DNA of 28,339 bases from positions 1 through 28,339 of IMG/VR virus record IMGVR_UViG_3300010883_000304; one strand, given 5' to 3'. The stretch is from a virus. The position numbers were made by a program, and so were the translations under genes. This document shows positions 1 through 12,000 of the stretch, piece after piece. Numbering within the stretch: position 1 is the stretch's first letter; every line of letters begins with the position of its first letter. Under the pieces are notes generated by a model, which was not told where the DNA came from, did not search any database, and saw only the letters and a program-made list of their open reading frames with translations.

Positions 1-3000
1 AATAGTTAATAGTTGATCCATCCTCGCTAGTAAGCAACAATCGTTGGCCACCAATGAATATGTCTAACTCACTAGCAGAGGCTGGGGTTTGTGATAGTGC
101 GAAAATTACAGTACTACCATCACCTGTAAAGGTATTAGTGTGTACTGTGTCCGCATAAGGTATAGTTTGACTTCCGCTGGCATCTACCACTAGTGTGCCA
201 TCGCTATGGTCCTTAATTCCTGTTCCAAGGGTTCCACGTCTCAGTTGTCCCAACGTGTTTCCAGTCTTGGTAAAATATTCTATTCTTTCTTTGTCTAAGA
301 AAACTACACCCGGCATATTGTTAGATGCATCGGGTTCTGGTAATAAATTTCCGTCTTTCACTTGTAGTGTCTTGATTGTATCTGTCAAATCATCGACTAA
401 TTCTGTTGTTGCGTTCTTGCTAATACGTTTATAGAAAGTCCTGTTCAGCATGTCTTTGAATATCCTGAATCCCGTACCTCCTATTGCTGTATCTAGTGCA
501 AAATACATAACATCTAATCTATCTGTGGATAATATTGTCCTGTTTAGGATTGTAATGACATTACCACTTAGGGTGAAATCATATCCTTGTGTTAATTGCA
601 CACCCTTGAACCAAACATATGCGTATGTGGCATTCAATGGCTCAAATCTCAAATGGAATATGTTGTTAGTTTTTCCTTGGAGAACTTCTCTTCTCTGTTT
701 CATTCCAAGTGCGTTATTAAATGTTGTGACAGAAAGTACATCACTTGCAGACAAAGTTTGTCCGTCTGCTATCAACTGTGTGGTGTTTAATATAATATCT
801 GTGCCCTCATTGAAGTATTGATAATCTGTCAATGTTGTTATGGCAATTAAATCTGTGGACGCTGGTGCTGTTACGAAAACAATTCTGTCAGGTGCTCCTG
901 ATTGATCCGTAGTATTTGTTGCCGAGTCTGCTGTCGTTGTAGATACATCTGTCGTAAACACACCATTTCCAAGATCTATGGTGTAGTCAGTGTTTATAGT
1001 TTTCAACACTCCATTTATGTGTATCTTGATTTGCGAGGCACTGGTTATACTCTTGAGAGGATCTATAGTTGAATCTTCTCCAAGCGGTCTATCAAGTGGT
1101 GATCCTTCTTCATCAGCAGTCATTGTATGTGTGTCCGCACTCTCTGTGCCTGAGTCAGCCGTGTACGCAACATAACCCGCAGTTCCAGGACCTTGTGTTA
1201 CATTGAAACCGTAATTTACAGTAGTGCCATCACCTAGATAATAACTTACATCCGGGCCTCTTAGGACCTTACCGTTTGCCTCTATCATAGTGAGTGCTGA
1301 GAACGGTCCTATTGATCCTGGTGGATAAGTCAAAGTATATCTGTTAGTGCTTCCATCATATGTGATTGCCTGATTCCTGATGCTTGCGAAACTTCTAGTG
1401 GAAGTGGCGGATTTGTTGAACCCTGCGATTTGCACAAATGCATTCGCCGCCGGGGCTGAACTAAACGTCAACGTTACAGTGTTCGCAGTTGTTGAACTGC
1501 TGTAAGCCGTTGTCGGCACACCATCTATAGTTACATAAATGTCAGACACAGTGGAATCTAAATTGAACTCACCCCTAGTCGAAGTTGTAAATGCAACTGT
1601 ACTTCCATCTCCTGTGTATTGATCTAGAACTCTATAATTTTCTCCACTTATTGCAAACACTTTTGTTGACACAATAGAATACTCTGCAGGTGCTGTGTTA
1701 AATGTAATTGTTTTGTTACCAACATCTACTGTGTAGTCTGTCGTCAATTTTTTAACAACGCCATCCACCGCAACAGTGACCGAACCAAGTGTTCCTGGAT
1801 AGTCCCCAATGCTGAAAGTTGCTGTTGAACCTTCAACTCTGTGATTCTTTTCTGAGATAAACGGAACTCCTGATTCTGGAGATGTGTAAACTTTTATGTC
1901 TAGCGTATCAAACATTTGACCCGGGATAGTTTCTTCCGGTGCGTAACTGGTATCAGGAGATATGAAATCGTCACCTTCTAGAACAATGTCACTCGGTGCC
2001 TGTCCTAGTGCTGATGCAAATAATCCTCCCTGCACTATTGAGTCCAATGTCCTATCATCTGTTGGAGTTAACACTCCGTCATCATCAAAAGGAATAAATT
2101 CAACCAATGCATTTTCTGGCGGTACACTACTTAAAGTAAACGCAGTGGTAGTACCGTCTCCCCTAAATATTTCTGTACGTTTTTTCCTCGTGCTATCGTC
2201 TGATGACACATATACTTGGAATACATCACTCACAGGCGGAGCTGGCGTAATTGTAAAAGTAGCTGTAGATCCATCTGCTCTGAACGCCTGTATCCTAGAA
2301 TCTCCATAATTATCAAATGGGAAATCATACCAACCTGCTTTGTCCCAACCGGCTTCTTGCGAGAATAATAATCCTGTGACCATTGTTCCGCCGTAGTCAA
2401 CACCTGTCATAACTTGCGACAGTTCGTTGCCTGGCATTCCCGAGCCTGGGGTATAGAACCCTTTGGTTCTGTCCGCGGCAGTCAATCCTGTTTCATCACC
2501 GTAAACTTTGTACACGTTGCTGATATTATCATCAAATTTTGTAGTCGACGTAAAGGCACTTGTTGTTTTATAAAGTTGGTTCTTGTATCTTAATAAATCG
2601 TTATAAGCGTAAATGGTCGACGCTGTCCAATCAACCACTCTCGATGTGCTAGATACCCTATCAAATTTAATTGTTGTGTTAAAATCTCTTACAAGATCAT
2701 TTGATAAGTTTGCATATGCTCTTGCTGTGTCTGTTGGGGTCGCTCCGTCATCTGCACCACCAGTCAATACTACCATTGGTGTTGCCTGGTAATTTGCACC
2801 AATTCCTGTGACTGTGATCTTTGTTACTGTACCACCAACCACTGTGGCTGTGGCAGTAGCCGCTGTTGTAGAAGGCGTTGTGTACATTTTAAATGCACCT
2901 GAGATTGTTGCCTGTGCTGTGATACTTGTACTTGGACCATAAAACGTAGGTGCGTAACCGTCAAACCTGTAGCTGTTTGTTGAACCTGTTCCACCATTCT

Positions 3001-6000
3001 GTTGTGCGTCATATAGTTTTGCCTGTGTTTCACTGCTGAACAACGGATAGAAATAACCATAAGTTCCTGATGTGGCACCACTAGTGCTTGTTGCTAATAT
3101 TTGGAATGGTCCTGTTGAACCGGCTGTACCACCTACTATTGTTACTGTCGGAACTTGGGTGTATCCAGAACCACCATCAACCACTGTTATAGACGAAACA
3201 TATTTCTTATGGTAATCATTCCACATTTGCCAAGGATATTCAGTCAGTTTGGCTGTATCGCTGTCAACATTCAATGGTCTAATCTTGCCTGTCGTGGCAT
3301 CATAGAATGTTGGACTGTCAAAGTCTGTGAATATTCCATCCTGTGTATCTGCTCCTGTATGTCCTAACCTGTATTCTCTTAATTTTGTGTGGAAAGGTTT
3401 CACTTCGTTTATGTAACTTTCAATCCAACTGTCTGTGCCTGTCGTGTATGTTTTTCTTTGATCTAGTTGTCTTACTGAGTTTGTTGCATTGATAAATGAT
3501 GTTTTAAACATCCAATCCACGTATGTCTGTTCCGAAAGCACTTTGCTTAATCCTATGAAGAATAGTGTGTTGTATTCTATAGCAAGAGCATTGACAAATA
3601 GGTCGTCTCTCAACGCTGTAAGAACTTTCCTCGTCTCAGTCTCTGGTTCTTGGTCAAAACTATTATCATCGAATGTGTCCTCACCACCGAATCCTGTTGC
3701 ATCTTGTGAATAATCATAAAGTTTAGTTGATAGTCTTATTGTTCCATTTTCCGTACCAACATTTGTGTACCCCTTAGATGTATTCATAAACAATTTCCAA
3801 CCACCAGTATCAGCGTTTGTGACTTTTACATGTTTTCCAATTGCAAGGTCAAGCGAGTCAAGTTCGTATTCGTATGTCACTTGTTTGTCTATAGGAGTAT
3901 TTTCATTATGGATCATCTCATGTATTTCTAGATCTGTTCCATACCAGTCCACGTAATTCCAGTATTTAGAAGTGTCGTATGTCTGTAATTTTGTTCTGGA
4001 AAATTCTGTGCCATCCCATGTGTATATTGCCCAAAGTCCATTGGCAGTTTCGTCTGCTTTTACTAAAAACTTTACTGTTCCTGATAAATCTCTTGTGTCT
4101 AAATAAGTCAACTCGGCGTATGTGTCTATACTAGTGTCCCATTCTAAACTTTGTGCAGTTGGTTCTGGATCCTTTGCATCTAAATTTGTAAGGTTAATTG
4201 TTCCACTCAATTGATATTTCTTTAAAACAGTGTTTGAATAATCTATAAGTTCTTTAAGTGCCGCGTATCTGTCAACATACCAGCTCTGTCTTGGTCTCGT
4301 GCTGTTTCCGTATTTCTCATTAACTGGGAGGTCTAGATCCGGAACAATGTCTCCAGCACTATTCTTACCTATTAACGAATCCCACCAACGTGATTCTATT
4401 TGTGTGCCTGGTCTGTAATTCTTATCTCCCTCTCTGGCTAGCTTCCAAACGGAATGTGAATCACCATCAAAAGTATTAGTCCTGATGTCAACATTTAACA
4501 CTATGTTGTCATTCACAAGATTGCTAACATTGTTCAACAAAAATTTATTTGTGTCTGTAACAGAGTAATATTTGTAATTGAATGCCCTAGGATTCTCTAT
4601 TAGATTTGCCACGAATGCTGTAGAATTCTTTCTGTGCAGGCTAACATGTCTTCCGTCATTAGTTCTGTTAATAGGTACAGTGGTTTTATTTTTTACCCAA
4701 TAGTAATAATAGTTTACTAATGAATTAAGTCTTGAATTATATCTCTGTATCACTGTGTACTTCGAATCATCACCATTGATTGCTTCACCGGATATTCTTT
4801 CCGACACTCCTTGCTGTGTGTTAGCACGAGAATTCCATTGACTAGGCAACAACGTTGACTCTGTCCATTCACATATGTCTATGCTTGAGCCTGGGAAAAT
4901 TTTGCCCCAGTTATTAGTTTTGTACTCTTGTGTGCTTTGTTCATACCATATCCATTTAACTTTTGACAGATCCCACCAAACTTCTCCTAAATGCTCAGCC
5001 GCCCACGGAGTCTTAACGTTTGTGTCTGTCCCAAAGTTGTAACTTGCAGGATCCCATGTGGTTTTAATATCTATCTCCCTGTCAGCAAGTCCTAGTATCC
5101 TTCCCTTGATAGGATCATAAAGCTCGTAGTAATCTCTTATTTGTTTGCTCTGATTGTCAAATTCAAAAACCTGTCCTAATTTATCTATATCAATCAGTGC
5201 ATCTTCAGTTGCAAGATTTTTCCAGGCATAATCACCCTTCACATTTAGATCATAACAGTTGACCGTTCCGTCATTGGCTATTTTAGAACTTCCATCGCTG
5301 GTGTCTGTGTTACCATCATCCTTAGGAGCTCCTACTAGCACAGTGTTGTCTATAATGCACACCCCTTTTCCAAAATCATCATTTTCCGATACGCTGTCTG
5401 CAACCAGGCTGTCATCTATAACAAATTTAGTGTTGTACATAGTTGCCGTGAATGCCCCACCTGATCCTGTGTTCATGTCGATGACAGAAGTGTCCTGTAA
5501 GTCAAATGTCGTCTCTCCAGAGTCAAATTTTATCTCTTTACGATTTGCAAAATTTTCAGCACCTATCACAAGCCTTGTACCTGCTTGGTTTATATCACAA
5601 GTTTTTCCAAATTTCATGTTAACTTGAACTTCAGGAGCCTTAATTGTTTGCTGTAATGTATACGTGTTTGTTGAACCGTCGGCATTCCATTTATAGTAAT
5701 AGACTCCTCCACCATCTATTTGCCCTGTGCTTTCATCGTCTACTCCTGGTGAGCCTATAATCAGCACAGTACCATCTTTACTCATTGTCATAGATTCTCC
5801 AAAAGCCGTATTCAGAGAAGAGCCGTCAGCTGAAACACCTGTAAGGGTCTGTGCCAATGCAAAAGAATTCTGTGTGCTACCATCATTTGACTGTGAAGTC
5901 TTGACGAATATCTCAACTTTCCCTGCGTTTCCTGGTGCTAATGAACTTACTGCCAATATGTCGCCATTGTCGTTTGCGGACAATCTATGCCCGAAACGTT

Positions 6001-9000
6001 GCCCCGATCCGCCATCTGGTGCGTCAATCGTGTAGTCCTGCGTCCATCTGTCGTATGTAGAACCGTCCGCTCCCACGCCCCAAGTATACATGTAGACCCT
6101 ACCTGTGTCGCTGTCGTGCCCTGGAGCAGAAACAAACATGTATTTCTGAGATGTGTTCCTATCCGAACTTGCTGTTGGTTCTGAAATTTTGTGTGCCCAT
6201 CCAAAATTCAAATCCTCGTTTGAACTTGAGCCGTCAGTCGGTGGACGTAGTGTAGTCAATGTGTTGTATTTGAACGTTGATGGATCCCAAAGGAATATTT
6301 TTATAAGTCCTGCGTTCAGTTGCCTTGTACTGCCATCGGAATCAAACGAGTTGGTGTATGGGCCACCTGCAACAACAAAATTCTCATCTGTGCTCATAGA
6401 TAATGATTCACCTAATCTTCCTGTTGTGTCATTGCCGGCTGTTGTGGTTACAGCGGATTCTGTCTGCAACAGTGTGCCTGCTTCGGAGCTTGTTCTAAAT
6501 AGGAAATCTATTGTTCCTTGTCCTTTGCCAGGTGCTGAAACAATTACTGATCTCCCGTCGTTCCGTGCTACAATTCTATGACCGAATTCTTGGTCTACAG
6601 TTTCATTGTCTGGTGCTAATACCAATTTTGATGTGTATGGATCCTGTTTCTCATAAACATGCCAAAGTCCCGAACTATCAGTGTCCGCAAATACCTTGTC
6701 TCCTTCTTTTCCAACGGCTGTTATCTCGTCTTTGTAATCAGAGAAATTAATTAAATCATTTACATTATCCATTGAGTCTAATCTTACTGATATAAATTTG
6801 TAAACCATACCGAAGCTGTCCGCAGTTGACCCGTCTTCCAACGATGGAATAAATCCTGTATTGCCTGTGTAATCTATTATAACAGTTTTATGGTCTGGTA
6901 CGCTGTTTACTAGGTAAACTCCGTTAAGTGTTGTTTCCTCACTATTAGATATTCCAAAGTAATCAGCAAGTTTTGTTGGTGTTGCCGCAGTAAGTCCATG
7001 AGAACCTGTAAATGTAATCTCTAACTGTGTAACAGCGTTCAAAGTTTTAAGTGAGGCTATTTTGAAATTACCTGACGTCAATCTAAAAACGTCCCAATCT
7101 TTGTTGCTCTTGTTTGCTACCCATACTAAATCATTTGCTGTAATGGCATTCATATCTAGGTTTGTGATATCGGTTATGTCAAACGCTGTGTGTTGCACCT
7201 GATTCAACTGTGGATATCCTGCTGTTTGATAAATCTGTACTGTATCTCTGTCTACTCCTGCTTTTGAGTAGTCTACTCTACTAAATGTAGTTGAGGCAGT
7301 ATAATCTATTGGCTGGTGATATAAATCCGTTTTGGCTATGTATTTGGATCTTGAGTATTCGACTGAATCATTTGACGTGTCAAATATTTCCATGCTTTGT
7401 GGATCTGCTGTGATCTCATTATCTCTGAGAGTTATCTGTATGTTCTCTATGGAGTCAGTGTTTCCAAAATTTCCTGTCCTGATCATCCATTCTGGATACA
7501 GATCCAATGTGATGTCCTCTCCTTCATACTTGGCTTTCAAAAGTTTGTCTACGGCGTTCTGTGTTCCTTTCTCTCTAGTGTAACCTTGAAAGAATTTGTA
7601 TTGTGAAACATCGTTTACAAAAAGATTTTCTAGATAATCTCTTGATTGGTAACCTATAAGTCTCTGTGCCAATTGTTGTTGTGACTCGTCAAAGTTGTTG
7701 GATTCTAATTCATAGAAATCATTGAACTGTGATATTTTGTAATCGAAATTTGGGATCAATTGTGGTGCTGGTTTCTCTTGCTTTAAAATCCAATTTGCAC
7801 TTTCAAATTTTGCAGTCGAATTATGATTTATCTTGGCTACGTAAAACCTTCCTTGGTACTCGATCGAGTCTCCTATGCTGTAATCTGTGTTGGCTATCCA
7901 ATAAGTGACCTGAGCGGCGTCAAAAACAAATCCTGGTGCGTAGTAATCTCCATTCCACCCGGCTGTCTTCCAACCAACAAGTTTCAACCTCTGCTGTCTG
8001 AATCCTGTGTACGGATCAAATATGATGTCTGAGAAAACTGTGCTGTTATCGAATAGTAAAATGTGTTCTTTCTGCACAGTGTTTAGAGCCACGCTGTAAA
8101 GACCTGTGTCCTGTGATTTAATTGCCATCTCGAATGTCTTGCCTATCCTTTTAGTAGATATATTTCTTATGTCTATCTTCCTACCACCTGCATCAAGCAA
8201 TGAATAATCTCCCGCAATATTTCTTAATTTACCAACAACGGAATCAGCTGTATCTAATTCAAACCCATCAGCGGCCGGTGATACCGTTACTGCAGAGCCT
8301 GGTGCCCATTCCTGCGTGGTCCAAAACAAAAATTCTCTCACTGCATTTGCCCAATTCAATGTTTCCTTCAGTTCATTTGAATACTTGTTAAATTTGAAAC
8401 CTTGGTCTTCCAACCAATGACCGTAACCAAAGAGAAAGTCTGCTACATCCTGTATTGTTGAGAATACATAGCCATAAGGTATGGTCTGTGTTGTTTCTTG
8501 ATAGTTGTTGTATCGTTTTACCTCCACTGCTCCTGTCACTTTTACTGCTTTATGCGTGGTAGTCTTTACAGGATAGTTAAATCTAAAATACGGTTTTGTT
8601 GTTGAATAACCTAAAACTTTGTAACCACCTAATAAAGACGAGCCATCAGCACCAATGTCTGTATTTTTCTCTACCAATACGCCCGAGTAAGAGAAACTTT
8701 CTACAGGGTTTGATGTACGGAACAATATCTTGTAGTTCTCATCAGGTATAAATTTTGAACCTGATGTTGATCCTGGAGATACAGAATCTGTCAACACTTT
8801 CAAATTTTCTTTATCTGTAAATCCTCCCAGCTTGTATGCCATCTGCACTGTTAAATTCTTCATCTTGTTGTAATAGAATGTTGTAATGTCCAAATTTCTA
8901 GAAATCAAATAGTTCACCACAAAATTTTGGTAACCTGCTGTCTGGTATCTCGTTGTTACTCCTGTGTTATTGTCAATCACGGTTTCAAGGTGATACTTAG

Positions 9001-12000
9001 ATGTGGCAAGTGTCTTCCTAACACCTGTGTCTACATCAATCTGATTTCCAGCTGTGTTTGTTGTCAGCCTAGAAATATCAAAGAAGTTAGAGAAAAACCT
9101 AGCAGGTTTGGTTAGTGCCAGTGTCTTTATCACAGTGAATGGATAAGCACTAGATCTACGCCATGCCGTTTCGGCAGGTGCTTGGTCTCCAAACTTCCAC
9201 GAGAACTGTCTACCCGGTATGTTGTAATCACCGATGAGTCCTGACGCAAGTGGATCTAACAGATTTCCCGAGGCATCGACCGGAAGATAAGTTTTAATTT
9301 CTGGCTTTCCATACCTGCCTGTTGCTGTCGCTATTGCTGTCCATAAAACATCATTGGCAGACGTATATGGTGCTGGGCCATAAAGTGTCTCCCAGTCCGT
9401 TGGCTTCTCTGAATGCCCTAACATCTCCCATGGTCTCACATGCGGAGCATCTGTGTCATAAAAGTATTTGTATATGCCTCTCCAGTATCCCGGTAGCTTT
9501 TCACTTGGTGTTATCCTATTAGTTGAAAAAGCATAATTGTATGTAAATGGAGATCCTTCAACAAACTGCTTGTTATTAATGTATTGCACATTGTTTCTGC
9601 CTGCCCATGTGTAGAAGTCTGTGCCCATTATATCGTTGACTTCTAACAGGGTGTATTCAGTTGATGTAAACGCTGTTGGTTTTACATCATGTATACCTAA
9701 CAATGTGCTGTCATAGGCAACCTTACAGTTGTTGTAAATTCTTTTCTCAAGTTCTAAAATTAAATCGTCTCTTTCATCTCCGTAGGCTTTGATAAATGAT
9801 CCATCGTGCCTTCTGATCATTGTTGTGGTTGTGATGTATGTGTCGTCTGTAAAAAGTTCAGGTTTGTATTTTGGATACATTCCAAGTTTGGTAGGTGTAG
9901 TAGGCATGTAACTGCCAGTAGTATCAGGATAGTCTTTTATGACAACCTTGTCACCCTCGGCAAGTGTTGCTGATATTGTAATACTGTCATCTGTCGTGCT
10001 AAAAGTGTAATCTGTATCAACTAACAACTGCACATCATTTAGATACACATAAACCGCCCTGTTACTTGTCTTGTTTATGTTGTGCTGTGAGTCTAGTGCA
10101 TAGTCTGTCTGAGAAGATCCTAGCACTGTGTATGATCTCGTACTCACGTTCTCTCCCCATCCTATCATGTCTTCGTAGTAGAATGGGAAACTAGAGTTTC
10201 TACCCTGTATAAATGATGTAATAATTTCATCAACTCTGTCGGTGGCAACTCCCTCGTATGCTGTACTTGTTGCGTGAGTAAGAAATGAATTATACCATTT
10301 TTCATATTCCTGACTGTTGTACTCGATGGCAGTAATCACATTAGATTCCTGATCTATCAGTCCAAACATCGCCGGCAATAACGGTCCTTCGTGTTGGTGT
10401 ATGCTACCTCCCTTGAGCCTTGTGTCTGGCTTGTCTCTTAAATTGGATGAGCCTAGGACTGATCCTGTTAAATCTTGATTTTTATCAAATATATCAGCAA
10501 GGTGTTTTAAAATTTGTCCATACGTAAATGTACCTAACTGCTGGTTCAAACTGTTAGTAGATAAGTTTTCAGGTACTTCATAGATACCTTTGGTCTCTAA
10601 TTTGTCAGCACTGCTATAACCAGCAATACGCACTTGATCATCAACTGATAACTCCTTAACAAATTTTACGTACTTGTTCGTGGCACCATCGACTAGAGTG
10701 TAATCTGTTGTCACTGTCTTCCTTATACCGTTTACTGAAATTGCAATTTCTAAGTCTGTAAGTGCAACAGAATTTTTGTAGAAGTCAATCGGGAACAACT
10801 GTTTCTCAGTGTCATTTGCTTTTATTGTTCGTATAACCCTCTGTTTGCTTTCTGTTGTCCTTTTGACCCAAGCACTCTTAGAGTTATGTGTGTCTCTGCT
10901 TGTCGTGTAGTGTAGATGACCTTCTGCAAATTTTTTAGTAATTGTTTTTGTTCCAGACTTGTATGTAAATGTACCGTTGGTGTGATCTGATTCAAAAACT
11001 ATGTCACCAACGTTGTTTATTGTATTGTATTTTACTTTGATCCCTAGTACAGTGTCTGTCGTTGCTGTGTCCGAAGTTGCAAATTCGAAAACCTTGGCTC
11101 CTGTGAATGTTGAATTTGGGTACGTTGTTGTGTTATCAAAAGATATGTGGTTATCATCAAACATACCAAATAATGGCTGTTGGTTAACTCCTGTTTTCTG
11201 TTGTGATTCTACCCAAGCAGTCGTGGCACTATCGAAGTAAAAAGTCTTTCCTTGGTTCACTGTACCAAATTCAACAAATATACTGTCCTTGTTTACTGGA
11301 GTTCCGTCGACTTCCTCGGTCAATGAAATAACCTGTGAACTATCTCCTGCGTTTGCAAAACTTACATTGTATATCCTGTTTTTAACTATGGGGTCTGTGT
11401 CGGCGGCAAATATTATTCTCATTCCTTCGGTAAGTGCGATACCATCGACTATGTAACCAGTCTGTAGAACAACATCACTGAAAGCATCAGTCGTTACTGT
11501 ATCAAACAGTGTAACAGACTTCTTGGCCACTGCTCCGTGATTGTATAATGCAAGTCCAGAATCAAATTCTATTATAGGTCTCTTTGCCCTGTCGTCCTCA
11601 TTAAGAGTCGGTGTGAAACCTCCTACCCTAGCAGTTTCATCTATGACAGATTTATGGAACCATCTGTTATACCTGGACCATGCATTTTGATCAATAGAAT
11701 CTCTTTTTATTGTGATGTAATCTCTAGTCTCTGGTGTAAAGTATGATTTTGCGTAAGGTCTTGTGTCATAACCTTTTGAATCAAAAAGTATTGTACTTTC
11801 AGTGGCATAACTGGCTGGTGTAATCAAGTCGTCAACATCGGTCAAGGTTATGGAGTCTCCAACCCCCTCCACGTAATATTCCTTATCTTGATATTCTGTA
11901 GCAACTAAACTATTAGTGAATTTCACTTTCATTCCATTGGAAAGATCTAATGTTCTTATGCTGTAATTTTTTGTTCCTATTATCTCGTCCTCAGGATTTA

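Noticed and set aside
5259-6581. Several 100-140 codon plus-strand frames opposite the propeller region
   Set aside because: The minus strand encodes clear FG-GAP repeats here; the plus-strand products have no recognisable pattern.
7320-7327. TATAAATC on the plus strand, late-promoter-like
   Set aside because: One base off consensus, inside the giant gene and facing no plus-strand gene.
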